Assembly (NCBI GenBank): GCA_017549335.1
Contig: JAFYVB010000038.1
Location: 31,346 to 95,345, forward strand
Reading direction: 5' to 3'
DNA length: 64,000 nucleotides
Source: Clostridia bacterium
Lineage (GTDB): Bacteria > Bacillota > Clostridia > Christensenellales > Aristaeellaceae
Position 1 is the stretch's first letter, and every line of letters begins with the position of its first letter. The notes under the pieces are model-generated. The model was not told where the DNA came from and did no database searches. It saw only the letters and a program-made list of their open reading frames with translations. Shown here piece by piece: positions 34,801 through 43,424 of this stretch. The position numbers were made by a program, and so were the translations under genes.

Positions 34801-35537
34801 TCGTAGGCCTTCTGCAGCAGGGGATCCTCGAACCTGACGTCATCGATGATGGTGAGGAAGGTGGTATGACGGCAGTGATCGGACCAGTAGGTGTCGATCA
34901 TGCGGATCTCGGTGATGGTGGGATCGCGCTGCTCGGTGCGGAAATACTTTTGGCAGAAGGCGATATCGTCGGCGTCCATGGCAAGCCCCATGTCCTTGAC
35001 GAACTTCTCAAGGCCGGCGCGGTCAAGATCGATAAAGCCGTTCAGGGTGGCGACCATGGTGGGCAGCGCATAATCCACCTTCAGTGTTTCGGGCTTTTCA
35101 AGGGAGGCCTGACGGGCTTCCACGGGGTTGATCACGTACTTTTTGATCTCGGTGATCTCGCTGTCCGTGAGATTGCCGTACAGGGCGTACACCTTAGCGG
35201 TGCGGATCACGGGACGCTCGCCCTGCGAGATGATCTGAATGCACTGGGCAGCGGAATCGGCGCGCTGGTCAAACTGACCGGGCAGGTATTCCACGGCAAA
35301 AACCGTTGCGCCGGAAAGATCTGCGTCAGCGGTGGCGTTATCCAGCTGCGGCTCGGAAAAAACGGTCTTGATGGCGTAATCAAACAGCTCTTCGGCCATG
35401 TTTTCGGCGTCATAGCGGTTGATCAGGCGCACATTTTCCAGATTTTCAATGCCCAGCAGCGTACGCGCGTCATTCAGCAGCGCACGGGCTTCATTATCAA
35501 GACCGGGCTTTTTTTCAACAAATACTCTGTAAACCAT
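31848..35537 (-). CDS. purL: Phosphoribosylformylglycinamidine synthase, single chain
   Basis: This 1229-residue enzyme converts FGAR, ATP and glutamine to FGAM (step 4). It fuses the PurS-like N-terminus ([20 protein letters not shown]), the PurL synthase body ([20 protein letters not shown], the ATP-binding [20 protein letters not shown]) and a C-terminal class I glutaminase with [13 protein letters not shown] and GICNGFQAL, whose cysteine (about residue 1070) is the nucleophile. The layout fits the clostridial class II FGAM synthase, slightly shorter than the proteobacterial form. No separate purS or purQ is needed. It follows purD by five bases. Confidence 0.96.
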   Translation of the reverse strand: MVYRVFVEKKPGLDNEARALLNDARTLLGIENLENVRLINRYDAENMAEELFDYAIKTVFSEPQLDNATADADLSGATVFAVEYLPGQFDQRADSAAQCIQIISQGERPVIRTAKVYALYGNLTDSEITEIKKYVINPVEARQASLEKPETLKVDYALPTMVATLNGFIDLDRAGLEKFVKDMGLAMDADDIAFCQKYFRTEQRDPTITEIRMIDTYWSDHCRHTTFLTIIDDVRFEDPLLQKAYEEYVQVRKDLNRTKPVCLMDLATIAVRQLKKDGKLDKLDESEEINACTVKIDVEADGVKEPWLLLFKNETHNHPTEIEPFGGAATCIGGAIRDPLSGRSYVYGAMRVTGAADPLKPVSETIPGKLPQRKIVTTAAAGYSSYGNQIGLATGIVDEIYHPGYAAKRMEIGAVIAAAPAENVRREVPAPGDIVILLGGSTGRDGCGGATGSSKSHTAQSLETCGAEVQKGNAPEERKLQRLFRNPAATRMIKRCNDFGAGGVSVAIGELADGLVIELDKVPKKYEGLDGTELAISESQERMAVVIEPENVDAFLALAAEENLQACPVATVQADPRLVMHWKGNKIVDLSREFLNSNGAEKHISITPAAPKAYDKEIKGTFTENYQALAADLNVCSKRGLSERFDSTIGAGTVLMPFGGKHQLTPIQAMVQKISVEKKHTDDCSLMSWGYNPFITEKSPYHGAYLAVVESVCKLIATGADFKDVYLTFQEYFEHPGKDGKRWGKPLAALLGAFKAQLDLGIGSIGGKDSMSGSFEQLDVPPTLVSFAVTTQKTKDIVSNEFKSAGHTVCLVKPETDENGLPTTASLLAHFELVAKLLHSGAAVACYTPGVGGVAEAVMKMGLGNSLGFAFDESLSMQDIFDYNYASFVLEMADHPAVGQVLGTVTADGSFTYRGEALQHNDLLTAYEDKLESVYSCNISHKEKPLETFSYPVEKRVAPAVKVAKPRVLIPAFPGTNCEYDSAKVMRDAGAEPEIFVVNNLSADGIARSVESFTQKLRSAQMVFIPGGFSGGDEPDGSGKFITAFFRNAAIKENVTDLLENRDGLMCGICNGFQALIKLGLVPYGKIIDTDENCPTLTYNTIARHQSRVVRTRIASNKSPWLALTHVGEVYNVPISHGEGRFLASEALIRQLAANGQIATQYVDLDGKATSDVHFNPNDSLYAIEGITSPDGRVFGKMGHSERIGSGLYKNVPGSFDIRMFEAAVRYFR

Positions 35538-35542
35538 TTTGA

Positions 35543-36814
35543 TTACTCCTTTGCCTCTGCCTTCAGTGCGCGCGCGCCGATGTCACGGCGGCAGAAGGCA
35601 TTGTCAAAATGAACGGTATCCGCAAGGGCATAAGCGGCGTCGATGGCGTCCTTCAGGGTATCGCCCACGGCGGTGACGCCCAGTACGCGGCCACCGGAGG
35701 TGACTAGCTTGCCGTCCTTGATGGCGGCGCCGGCAACATAGGTGTGCGCCTTGGCTTCGTCGCTCAGGGTGATCTCAAAGCCCTTTTCATAATGGGTGGG
35801 ATAGCCTTTGGAGGCCAGCACCACGCAGCAGGCGTGAGCATCGTAGAATTCAACGGGGGTTTCGGCCAGCGTTTCGTTGGTGACAGACTGCATCACGGTG
35901 AGCAGATCGCTTTTCAGCAGCGGCAGTACCACCTGCGTTTCGGGATCGCCGAAGCGGCAGTTATATTCGATCACCTTGGGGCCCTTGGGGGTGAGCATGA
36001 GTCCGAAGTACAAACAGCCCTTGAAGGTGCGGCCTTCGGCGTTCATGGCGCGGACGGTGGGCAGGAAGATTTCTTCCATGCAGCGCGCGGCGATCGCTTC
36101 GGTGTAATAAGGGTTGGGCGCCACGGTGCCCATGCCGCCGGTGTTGAGGCCTTCATCGTTGTCCAGCGCACGCTTGTGATCCATGGAGGAAACCATGGGG
36201 CGCACGGTTTTGCCATCGGTGAAGGACAGAACGCTGACTTCGGGGCCGGTGAGGAACTCTTCAACGACGATCTGATCGCCGCTCTTGCCGAACTGTTTGT
36301 CCTCCATGATGGATTTGACAGCCTGTCTGGCTTCCTCGCGGGTGTTGGCGATGATCACACCCTTGCCCAGCGCCAGACCGTCGGCCTTGACGACCACGGG
36401 GATGGAGCAGGTTTCGACGTAGCGCAGCGCGGCGGGCATATTGTCAAACACTTCGTATTCGGCGGTGGGAATGCCGTATTTTTTCATCAGGTTTTTGGAA
36501 AAAACCTTGCTGCCTTCGATGATGGCGGCATTTTTGTTGGGGCCAAAGCAGGGGATGCCCTTTTCCTGCAGAGCGTCCACGGCGCCCAGAACAAGGGGAT
36601 CGTCAGGGGCGACCACGGCGTAATCCACGGCGTTGTCCACGGCGAATTTCACGATGCCCCCGACGTCCGTGGCAGCGATGTTAACGCACAGGGCGTCAGC
36701 GGCAATGCCGCCGTTGCCGGGCAGGGCATATATTTCGGAAACGGCGGGGTTTTCCTTGATCTTTTTGATGATGGCATGCTCGCGGCCACCGCCGCCTACA
36801 ACCATTACTTTCAT
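35543..36814 (-). CDS. purD: Phosphoribosylamine-glycine ligase
   Basis: This 423-residue ATP-grasp enzyme makes GAR from phosphoribosylamine and glycine (step 2). It starts MKVMVVGGGGREHAIIKKIK, then has VVAPDDPLVLGAVDALQEKG, GPNKNAAIIEGSK, VVVKADGLALGKGVIIANT (ATP-grasp) and EYNCRFGDPETQVVLPLLKS, the metal and substrate site. The ATG at 36814 is the family start; a longer open frame overlapping the upstream gene is excluded. It lies between the AICAR transformylase gene and purL, with short gaps. Confidence 0.96.
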   Translation of the reverse strand: MKVMVVGGGGREHAIIKKIKENPAVSEIYALPGNGGIAADALCVNIAATDVGGIVKFAVDNAVDYAVVAPDDPLVLGAVDALQEKGIPCFGPNKNAAIIEGSKVFSKNLMKKYGIPTAEYEVFDNMPAALRYVETCSIPVVVKADGLALGKGVIIANTREEARQAVKSIMEDKQFGKSGDQIVVEEFLTGPEVSVLSFTDGKTVRPMVSSMDHKRALDNDEGLNTGGMGTVAPNPYYTEAIAARCMEEIFLPTVRAMNAEGRTFKGCLYFGLMLTPKGPKVIEYNCRFGDPETQVVLPLLKSDLLTVMQSVTNETLAETPVEFYDAHACCVVLASKGYPTHYEKGFEITLSDEAKAHTYVAGAAIKDGKLVTSGGRVLGVTAVGDTLKDAIDAAYALADTVHFDNAFCRRDIGARALKAEAKE

Positions 36815-36831
36815 TTCAGTCACCCTAAAAA

Positions 36832-38016
36832 TTAATGATGGAACAGACGCATGCCGGTGAAGGCCATGGCCATGCCGTACTTGTTGCAGCAATCGATGAC
36901 GGCATCGTCGCGGATGGAGCCGCCGGGTTCGGCGATATACTTGACGCCGCTCTTCCTGGCGCGCTCAATATTGTCGCTGAAGGGGAAGAAGGCGTCAGAG
37001 CCCAGCGCTACGCCGTCGATGGTGGCAAGATACGCTTTGATTTCTTCGTCGGTCAGCGGTTCGGGCTGATATTCAAAGTACTTCTGCCAGTTGCCCTCGG
37101 CGCACACGTCTTCCTCGTTGCGGTTGATATAGCCGTCGATGACGTTGTCGCGGTCGGCGCGGCTGAGGGTCTTGAGGAAGGGCAGGGCGAGGACTTTTTC
37201 GCTCTGGCGCAGGAACCAGGTATCGGCCTTGCTGCCGGCAAGGCGGGTGCAGTGCACGCGGCTCTGCTGACCGGCGCCCACGCCGATGGCCTGACCGTCC
37301 ACCGCGTAGCACACAGAGTTGGACTGGGTGTACTTGAGGGTGATCAGGGAGATGATCAGATCGCGCACGGCGGATTCGGGCATATCCTTGTTTTCGGTGA
37401 CGATGTTGGAAAGCAGTTCCTTGTTGATCTTAAAGTTGTTGCGGCCCTGCTGGAAGGTGATGCCGTACACCTGCTTGGTTTCCTGCTCGGCGGGCACGAA
37501 ATCGGGATCGATCTTTACAATGTTGTAATTGCCGTTGCGCTTGGACTTGAGGATCTCCAGCGCTTCGGGTTCATAGCCGGGGGCGATGACGCCGTCGGAC
37601 ACTTCGCGCTTGATCATTTTAGCGGTGGTCACGTCGCACACATCGGAAAGGGCGACCCAGTCGCCAAAGGAGCACATACGGTCGGTGCCGCGGGCGCGGG
37701 CATAGGCGCAGGCAAGGGGCGAATCGTCAAGACCGGCGATATCATCCACAAAGCAGGCTTTCTTCAGCTTTTCGGACAGGGGAAGGCCCACGGCGGCGGA
37801 GGTGGGGGAGACGTGCTTGAAGGAGGTGACGGCGGGCAGGCCCAGCGCTTCCTTGAGCTCCTTGACCAGCTGCCAGGAGTTGAAAGCATCCAGGAAATTG
37901 ATAAAGCCGGGACGGCCGCAGAGAATTTCAATGGGCAGTTCGCTGCCGTCGTGCATATAGATCTTCGCAGGCTTCTGATTGGGGTTGCAGCCGTATTTCA
38001 GTTCAAACTCTTTCAT
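36832..38016 (-). CDS. purH: AICAR formyltransferase, stand-alone
   Basis: This 394-residue enzyme formylates AICAR using 10-formyl-THF (step 9). It corresponds to the C-terminal transformylase half of PurH and lacks the MGS-like IMP cyclohydrolase half, so it is much shorter than the 510-530 residues of the fused enzyme. It begins FELKYGCNPNQKPAKI; SFKHVSPTSAAVGLPL is the KH-containing transformylase core, and VDGQAIGVGAGQQSRVHCTR is another conserved block. The missing cyclohydrolase activity is supplied by the next gene, purO. This split is a lineage-specific arrangement in some Clostridia and Archaea. Confidence 0.93.
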   Translation of the reverse strand: MKEFELKYGCNPNQKPAKIYMHDGSELPIEILCGRPGFINFLDAFNSWQLVKELKEALGLPAVTSFKHVSPTSAAVGLPLSEKLKKACFVDDIAGLDDSPLACAYARARGTDRMCSFGDWVALSDVCDVTTAKMIKREVSDGVIAPGYEPEALEILKSKRNGNYNIVKIDPDFVPAEQETKQVYGITFQQGRNNFKINKELLSNIVTENKDMPESAVRDLIISLITLKYTQSNSVCYAVDGQAIGVGAGQQSRVHCTRLAGSKADTWFLRQSEKVLALPFLKTLSRADRDNVIDGYINRNEEDVCAEGNWQKYFEYQPEPLTDEEIKAYLATIDGVALGSDAFFPFSDNIERARKSGVKYIAEPGGSIRDDAVIDCCNKYGMAMAFTGMRLFHH

Positions 38017-38031
38017 TGCCGTATCTCCTTT

Positions 38032-38745
38032 TTACTGATGTTTGTTGATGATGCGCTGTTCATACGCACCGGTCGCAAAATCGGTATAGCGGACGAAGAG
38101 AGAAATTTTGTTATCGGGATTCAGGTTTTCCCACAGTTCCTTGGTGAAGCATTCAATGCAGTCGGGGATCAGGGTGCGCTCGGGCTCGCCCTGGAAAGTG
38201 GGGATGACAGGGTTTCCGTCGCACACATAGGTGTGCAGGAAGTGGCCAAGACCGGGGATGGCGGGATATTCATAGAAGAAGCGGGCGCAGGCGGTGCCTT
38301 CGGCGTCAGCGGCCTTGAGAATGGACATTTTGTAGCTGCCGTCCTTTGCCTGCAGACCGGAAATGCGGGGCGTCCAGTTGGGGCGGTCATCCTCAAACTG
38401 ACGGGTGCGCAGCGCGCTTTCCCAGCTTTCGCCCCTGGCAAGGGATTCCCAAATCGTGTCGGTCTGGTCGCCGTTGGTGACGATGAGGCCGCAGCCCGCT
38501 TCACGGACGGGATGATAGATGATCAGGTGGGGATCGACCATCTTGCCGGGATCGTGGGCCTCGGTGCGGATGCCGTCTTTTTCCTGAACGAACACGCGGT
38601 TGCGGCTGTTGACGCTGCGTCCCATGATGAAATAGGCGGCAACGGCATATTTGCCGTTATTGCTTACGCCCAGAACGATGCCGCGGCCGGGATAGGTGTT
38701 GCCGCTGAGGTATTCGGGCATGGTTTTGGTTTCGTATACGTTCAT
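38032..38745 (-). CDS. purO: IMP cyclohydrolase, PurO type
   Basis: This 237-residue protein closes FAICAR to IMP, the last step of the pathway. It matches the PurO/IMP_cyclohyd family first described in methanogens and unrelated to the PurH cyclohydrolase domain: SGNTYPGRGIVLGVSNNGKY near the N-terminus, YFIMGRSVNSRNRVF and HLIIYHPVR follow, and the Ntn-like fold would include NWTPRISG. The ATG at 38745 lies two bases after the purN stop; longer upstream frames overlap purN and are excluded. Its position beside the stand-alone transformylase supports the assignment. Confidence 0.9.
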   Translation of the reverse strand: MNVYETKTMPEYLSGNTYPGRGIVLGVSNNGKYAVAAYFIMGRSVNSRNRVFVQEKDGIRTEAHDPGKMVDPHLIIYHPVREAGCGLIVTNGDQTDTIWESLARGESWESALRTRQFEDDRPNWTPRISGLQAKDGSYKMSILKAADAEGTACARFFYEYPAIPGLGHFLHTYVCDGNPVIPTFQGEPERTLIPDCIECFTKELWENLNPDNKISLFVRYTDFATGAYEQRIINKHQ

Positions 38746-38747
38746 GG

Positions 38748-39389
38748 TCAATTCCTCGCTTCCTTGATATGTACGGTGCGGCCTTCCACAGACAGCCGAC
38801 CCTGACAGAAAAGAGATACAGCTTCGGGGAGCAGGATCCATTCTGCCTGTTCCATGATGCGCTGCTGCAGCGTTTCGGGGGTATCGCCTTCCAGCACGGG
38901 CACGGATTTCTGGGCGATGATGGGGCCGCCGTCGCATTCCTCGCTGACAAAATGCACGGTGGCGCCGGAGACTTTGACGCCGTAAGCAAGCGCCGCTTCG
39001 TGCACGTGCAGCCCGTAGTAGCCTTTTCCGCAGAAAGAGGGGATCAGCGCGGGATGCACGTTGATGATGGCGTTGGGGTAGGCGTCGGTCATTTCATTGG
39101 TGAAAATGACCATGCAGCCCGCCAGAACGATAAGATCAATGTCAAGCTCCCGCAATTTTTCCACCACAGCCACCGTCATTTCCCGGTTGGAGGCATAGGC
39201 TTTGCGGGGAATCACGAAGCCGGGGATGCCGGCTTTCGCAGCGCGTTCCAGCGCATAGGCGTCTTCTTTGGAGGAGATCACCGCTGCGATCTCGCCGTTT
39301 ATGATCTCACCGCGCTGCTGCGCGTTGATCAGCGCCTGCAGATTGGTGCCGCCGCCCGATACAAGGACGGCAATGCGCGTTTTTTTCAT
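38748..39389 (-). CDS. purN: Phosphoribosylglycinamide formyltransferase
   Basis: This 213-residue enzyme formylates GAR with 10-formyl-THF (step 3). It begins [19 protein letters not shown] (phosphate loop), has [30 protein letters not shown] with the catalytic N-H pair, and the THF-binding [20 protein letters not shown] with the catalytic aspartate. The length is typical (about 200). It overlaps purM by four bases and is followed two bases later by purO. Confidence 0.95.
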   Translation of the reverse strand: MKKTRIAVLVSGGGTNLQALINAQQRGEIINGEIAAVISSKEDAYALERAAKAGIPGFVIPRKAYASNREMTVAVVEKLRELDIDLIVLAGCMVIFTNEMTDAYPNAIINVHPALIPSFCGKGYYGLHVHEAALAYGVKVSGATVHFVSEECDGGPIIAQKSVPVLEGDTPETLQQRIMEQAEWILLPEAVSLFCQGRLSVEGRTVHIKEARN

Positions 39390-40438
39390 TCCAGGATCAC
39401 CTTTTCTTCGCCTTTTACGATCTCACCGATCACATAAGCGTCTTCGCCGTTGGCACGGAGGATCTCCATGGCCTCTTCGGCCTGCGCAGCGGGAACGACG
39501 ATGCTCATGCCCACGCCCATGTTGTAGGTGTTGAACATATCGCGTTCGGGGATTTGTCCCCACCGGGCGATGACGTCGAAGATGGGCAGGATCCTGACGG
39601 CGGATTTGTCGATCCGGGCGCACAGACCATCGGGTACGGAGCGCGGAATGTTTTCATAGAAGCCGCCGCCGGTGATGTGGCTGATGCCCTTGACGTCCAC
39701 TTTTTCAAGGAGCTTCAGCACAGGCTTTACATAAATTTTGGTGGGGACCAGCAGCGCCTCGGCGATGGTCTTGCCATGGAGCTCTTCCCGGGGGATGTAC
39801 AGCTCGGGGTTGTTGTGATCGATGTCAAACACCTTGCGGCACAGGCTGAAGCCGTTGGAGTGGATGCCGGTGGAGGGCAAAGCGATAACGATATCCCCTT
39901 CGGCCATGCGGGTGTTGTCGATGATCTTTTTCTTATCCACGATGCCCACGGCAAAGCCGGCCAGATCGTATTCATCCTCGGGCATCATGCCGGGATGCTC
40001 GGCGGTTTCGCCGCCGATGAGCGCGGCGCCGGACTGCACGCAGCCTTCGGCCACGCCTGCAACCAGCTCGGCGATCTTTTCGGGCACGTTTTTGCCGCAG
40101 GCGATGTAATCCAGGAAGAACAGGGGCTTGGCGCCGCAGCAGATGATATCGTTGACGCACATGGCCACGCAGTCGATGCCGATGGTATCGTGCTTGTCGG
40201 TAAGGATGGCCAGCTTGAGCTTGGTGCCCACGCCGTCGGTGCCGGAAACCAGAACGGGCTCCTCCATGCCGGCAACGGGCAGGCCGAAGCAGCCGCCAAA
40301 GCCGCCCACATCGTCAAGGCAGCCTTCGTTGCGGGTGCGGGCAACGTGTTTTTTCATCAGTTCAACGGCGCGGTAGCCGGCGGTGATATCAACGCCTGCG
40401 GCAGCATAGCTGGCAGAATGGGAATTCTTATGTTCCAT
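39386..40438 (-). CDS. purM: Phosphoribosylformylglycinamidine cyclo-ligase
   Basis: This 350-residue AIR synthetase closes FGAM to AIR (step 5). The conserved blocks are [87 protein letters not shown] and [15 protein letters not shown]. The length is usual. Four-base overlap with purN (ATGA) implies translational coupling. Confidence 0.96.
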   Translation of the reverse strand: MEHKNSHSASYAAAGVDITAGYRAVELMKKHVARTRNEGCLDDVGGFGGCFGLPVAGMEEPVLVSGTDGVGTKLKLAILTDKHDTIGIDCVAMCVNDIICCGAKPLFFLDYIACGKNVPEKIAELVAGVAEGCVQSGAALIGGETAEHPGMMPEDEYDLAGFAVGIVDKKKIIDNTRMAEGDIVIALPSTGIHSNGFSLCRKVFDIDHNNPELYIPREELHGKTIAEALLVPTKIYVKPVLKLLEKVDVKGISHITGGGFYENIPRSVPDGLCARIDKSAVRILPIFDVIARWGQIPERDMFNTYNMGVGMSIVVPAAQAEEAMEILRANGEDAYVIGEIVKGEEKVILE

Positions 40439-40465
40439 GGAAAAAACTCCTTTCGGCGCTGCGGC

Positions 40466-41886
40466 TTATTCTCGGCCTGTCCAGCAGTAGGTGCAGATCT
40501 GATCTTTGTCAATGCCGATGGCTTCCAGCAGGGCGTCCAGATTCTGATATCCCAGCGAGTCAAAGCCCATCTCTTCGCAGATGGTGCGAAGCATGCATTT
40601 GCCGCGCTCGGTGGTACCGTCGGCATATTCGTCCAGGTGCTTGTCACCCTCTTCGCCTTCCAGCTTGCGGATGATCTTGCGGGAGAGAAGCTCCATTTCG
40701 GAATTGGAACGGGAAAAATTCAGATACTTGCAGGGGTACATGATGGGCGGGCAGGCAGAGCGCATATGCACTTCCTTTGCGCCGCTCTTATAAAGAAAAT
40801 CAACGGTTTCGCGGATCTGGGTGCCGCGGACGATGGAATCGTCCACCAGCAAAAGCTTTTTATCCTCGATCAGCTCGGGTACGGGGATCTGCTTCATTTC
40901 GGCGATGAGGCTGCGCATTTCCTGATTGGAAGGGGTGAAGGAGCGCGCCCATGTGGGGGTGTATTTGATAAAGGGGCGGGCGAAGGGCTTGTGGGAGGCG
41001 TTGGCATAGCCGATGGCGTGGGGAACGCCGGAATCGGGAACGCCGGCCACGTAGTCCACATCGGGCATGGTGCTCATTTCCGCTTCGCGCCGTGCCATGC
41101 TTTCGCCGTTGCGGCAGCGCATGACCTCCACGTTGGTGCCTTCGTAGTTGGAATTGGGATAGCCGTAGTACGACCACAGGAAGGCGCAGATCTTCATTTT
41201 ATCGCCCGGGGGCTGCAGCTGCTCGATGCCGTCGGCGGTGATCTTGACGATCTCGCCGGGGCCCAGATTATAGCAGGGCTGATATCCCAGCTTCAGGCAG
41301 GCGAAGGATTCCATACAGGCGCAGTAGCCGTCCTCTTTTTTGCCGATGACGATGGGAGTCTGCCCAGCTTGTCGCGGGCGGCGATGAGGCAATTTTCGGT
41401 GAGGAGGAGCACGGTGCTGGTACCGTCGATGGTATCCTGAGCATAGCGGATGCCGTCTACCAGCGTATCGCGGTGGTTGATCAGCGCTGCGGTCAGCTCG
41501 GTGGCGTTTACCTTGCCGGAGGACATGGCCATGAACTGATTGCCGGGGGCGCTCAGCGATTCATTCACCAGCTTGTCGGCATTGTTGATAATGCCCACCG
41601 TCGCCAGTGCGAACAGCCCCAGATGGGAACGAACCAGCAGCGGCTGGGGATCGCTGTCGGAAATGCAGCCGATGCCCACCGTGCCGTCAAGGGATTTGAG
41701 ATCATGCTCAAACTTGGTGCGGAAAGGGGTGTTTTCGATGTTGTGGATCTGGCGCTGGAAGCCGCGGCCTGCATCGAAAAAAGCAAGTCCGCCCCGCTTG
41801 GTGCCCAGATGGGAGTGATAATCCGTGCCGAAAAAGACTTCGTATTTGCAGCTTTTCCGGGAAATGGCTCCGAAGAGACCGCCCAT
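40466..41886 (-). pseudogene. purF: Amidophosphoribosyltransferase, interrupted by a -1 frameshift
   Basis: First enzyme of the pathway, converting PRPP to phosphoribosylamine. As read, it is split into an N-terminal glutaminase frame (41293-41886, MGGLFGAISRKS) and a C-terminal phosphoribosyltransferase frame (40466-41392) with LLVDDSIVRGTQIRET and the Fe-S-type ending CTYC. Inserting one base between 41359 and 41360 joins LIAARDKLGR to TPIVIGKKEDGY and restores about 473 residues, the usual length. Either a real lesion or a sequencing error; the intact operon around it favours error or a very recent mutation. The chain also starts MGG where PurF normally has the nucleophile Cys directly after Met. 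Confidence 0.85.
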
Positions 41887-41928
41887 AAGAGAGATCCTCC
41901 TTGAAAATGCAAAAGCTTAAGAATGCGC

Positions 41929-41961
41929 AACGCAGGGGAAGGGAATTCCTTCTCCTGCGTT
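41929..41961. other. Intercistronic hairpin between purC and purF
   Basis: AACGCAGG / CCTGCGTT with an inner GAAGG / CCTTC forms a long imperfect stem. There is no U tract on either strand, so it is more likely an RNA-stability or processing element than a terminator. Confidence 0.5.
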
Positions 41962-41972
41962 TGCCGGGTATG

Positions 41973-42662
41973 TTAGGCGAAGAACAGCTTGTTGAGCGTC
42001 ATGGGATCCACGTATTCGCCGTCTTTGTATACGCGCATATTGCCGGAGGCGATCTCGTCAATCAGCATGACGTTGCCTTCAGCGTCGTAACCGAATTCAA
42101 ACTTGATGTCATAAAGCTCAAGGCCCTTTTCCTTCAGGTCGTCAGCCACGATTTTGGTGATGGCCTGGGTCTGTGCCTTGAGGGAATCATACTGCTCGGC
42201 GGTCATGACGCCCAGATCCACCAGGCCGTCCTTGGTGACCAGGGGATCGCCCTTGGCGTCATTTTTGAAGGTGGTTTCAACGTAGGCGGGCAGATCCTGA
42301 CCCAGGGTGCAGTAATCGGAGTAGCGGCGGTAGAAGGAGCCCACCGCCTTGTAGCGGCAGATGACCTCAAGTCCCTTGCCGAAAACCTTGGCGGCCAGCA
42401 CTTCCATGGTGGTATCCTGAAGGTTGGCGCCTACGTAATGGGTGCGGATGCCCGCGGCGTTGATCTTTTCAAAGAAGTAGATGGACATACGCAGGTTTAC
42501 GTCGCCCACGCCTTCGATGGTCAGGCCCACGGTGTTCTCACCGGGATCGAATACGCCGTCCTTGCCGGTGCAGTCATCCTTGAACTTCAGCAGGCAGTTG
42601 CCGTTTTCCAGTGCGTAAACGTCCTTGGTCTTGCCGGTGTAGAGCAGTTTGAGGTTTTCCAT
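41973..42662 (-). CDS. purC: SAICAR synthetase
   Basis: This 229-residue enzyme joins CAIR and aspartate (step 7). It starts [20 protein letters not shown] (the GKTKxxY nucleotide site), then [15 protein letters not shown] and [20 protein letters not shown], with the acidic metal ligands, and ends with the [14 protein letters not shown] segment. Length and motif order are normal for the short bacterial PurC. It lies 37 bases after purE. Confidence 0.95.
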   Translation of the reverse strand: MENLKLLYTGKTKDVYALENGNCLLKFKDDCTGKDGVFDPGENTVGLTIEGVGDVNLRMSIYFFEKINAAGIRTHYVGANLQDTTMEVLAAKVFGKGLEVICRYKAVGSFYRRYSDYCTLGQDLPAYVETTFKNDAKGDPLVTKDGLVDLGVMTAEQYDSLKAQTQAITKIVADDLKEKGLELYDIKFEFGYDAEGNVMLIDEIASGNMRVYKDGEYVDPMTLNKLFFA

Positions 42663-42699
42663 GGAAATGCCTTCTTTCTTCGTATTGTAAGTTGAGAAG

Positions 42700-43197
42700 T
42701 TACAGAGTGTTCAGCTTTTCCTGCAGCGCAGCGTCTTTTTGAAGCACCTTTTGGGCGTCGGCTGCGCGTTTGGCGTCCAGTCTGGCAGCCAGATCCGCAT
42801 CGGATACCGCGAGGATCTGCGCGGCCAGCAGCGCCGCATTGGCGCCGCCGTTGACGGCGACGGTGGCGACGGGGATGCCCGAGGGCATCATCACGGTGGA
42901 GAGCAGCGCGTCCATGCCGTCAAAGCAGGAGGACTTGCAGGGGATGCCGATGACGGGCAGCGTGGTGTTGGCAGCGATGGCGCCGGCCAGATGCGCGGCC
43001 ATGCCTGCGGCGGCGATCAGCACGCCAAAGCCTTTTTCCCGGGCGGAGAGGGCGAAATCCCGCGCCTCAACGGGCGTGCGGTGGGCGGAATAGATATGGC
43101 ATTCAAAGGGAACGGAAAGCTCGCCGAGCGTATCCATCGTCTTTTGCAGGATCGGCAGATCGCTGTCGCTTCCCATGATGATACCGACTTTTTTCAC
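42700..43197 (-). CDS. purE: N5-CAIR mutase / AIR carboxylase
   Basis: This 165-residue enzyme of step 6 opens the operon. It begins [20 protein letters not shown] (the GSDSD phosphate site), followed by [20 protein letters not shown] with the conserved SAHR, and [20 protein letters not shown]. Translation starts at a GTG at 43197 preceded by GAGAGGATG; the upstream open frame has no homology. There is no purK next to it, so either PurK is elsewhere or the enzyme carboxylates AIR directly (class II); the sequence alone does not settle this. Confidence 0.94.
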   Translation of the reverse strand: MKKVGIIMGSDSDLPILQKTMDTLGELSVPFECHIYSAHRTPVEARDFALSAREKGFGVLIAAAGMAAHLAGAIAANTTLPVIGIPCKSSCFDGMDALLSTVMMPSGIPVATVAVNGGANAALLAAQILAVSDADLAARLDAKRAADAQKVLQKDAALQEKLNTL

Positions 43198-43268
43198 AGT
43201 GCATCCTCTCTGCTGAAAATCAAGCAAGATTACCGATTTTGATAATAAATAACGGTATTTGTTGTTAC

Positions 43269-43310
43269 AATGTTCGTAACGGGGCGAACGATAATCCGAA
43301 CAACGAACAA
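43269..43310. promoter_or_regulatory. PurBox-like repeats in the purine operon leader
   Basis: TACGAACATT on the minus strand (within 43269-43281) and ATCCGAACAAC on the + strand (around 43296) face each other, with two further CGAAC copies (43285, 43304). The core CCGAAC/ACGAAC resembles the PurBox of Bacillota PurR, and the sites lie just after the predicted transcription start, suitable for repression. No PurR gene is in the window. Confidence 0.45.
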
Positions 43311-43320
43311 TAACATGGGT

Positions 43321-43349
43321 ATTATAGCTTGAAAAAGGGAAAGTGTCAA
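43321..43349 (-). promoter_or_regulatory. Consensus promoter of the purine operon
   Basis: On the minus strand TTGACA (43344-43349) and TATAAT (43321-43326) are exactly 17 bases apart. The leader is about 115 bases; I do not see a guanine riboswitch fold. Confidence 0.88.
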
Positions 43350-43378
43350 CCTGAAGAGAGAACATTTTTTGCCCGGGG

Positions 43379-43419
43379 GAAAAACGAACCGGCCTGCCGA
43401 AAAACAGGGCAGGCCGGTT
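43379..43419 (-). terminator. Terminator after glnN
   Basis: AACCGGCCTGCC / GGCAGGCCGGTT (43387-43419) is followed on the minus strand by CGTTTTTCCC. It separates glnN from the purine promoter. Confidence 0.8.
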
Positions 43420-43424
43420 GGAAT

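Noticed and set aside
31938-35612. A 1224-codon open frame on the + strand opposite purL
   Set aside because: It mirrors purL almost exactly. In GC-rich coding DNA the antisense frame often lacks stops because TTA, CTA and TCA codons are rare in the sense strand. The translated product is low-complexity with no domain, and no ribosome site fits.
41340-41370. Programmed ribosomal frameshifting in purF
   Set aside because: No slippery heptamer (X XXY YYZ) or strong downstream stem is present at the junction, and PurF is not known to use recoding.
40466-41392. Two separate proteins in place of purF
   Set aside because: The C-terminal frame has no start codon with a ribosome site at its proper beginning, and the two parts join into a full-length PurF after one base is added.
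43198-43325. A guanine riboswitch before purE
   Set aside because: The conserved loops and the three-way junction are absent; the leader instead has CGAAC boxes.
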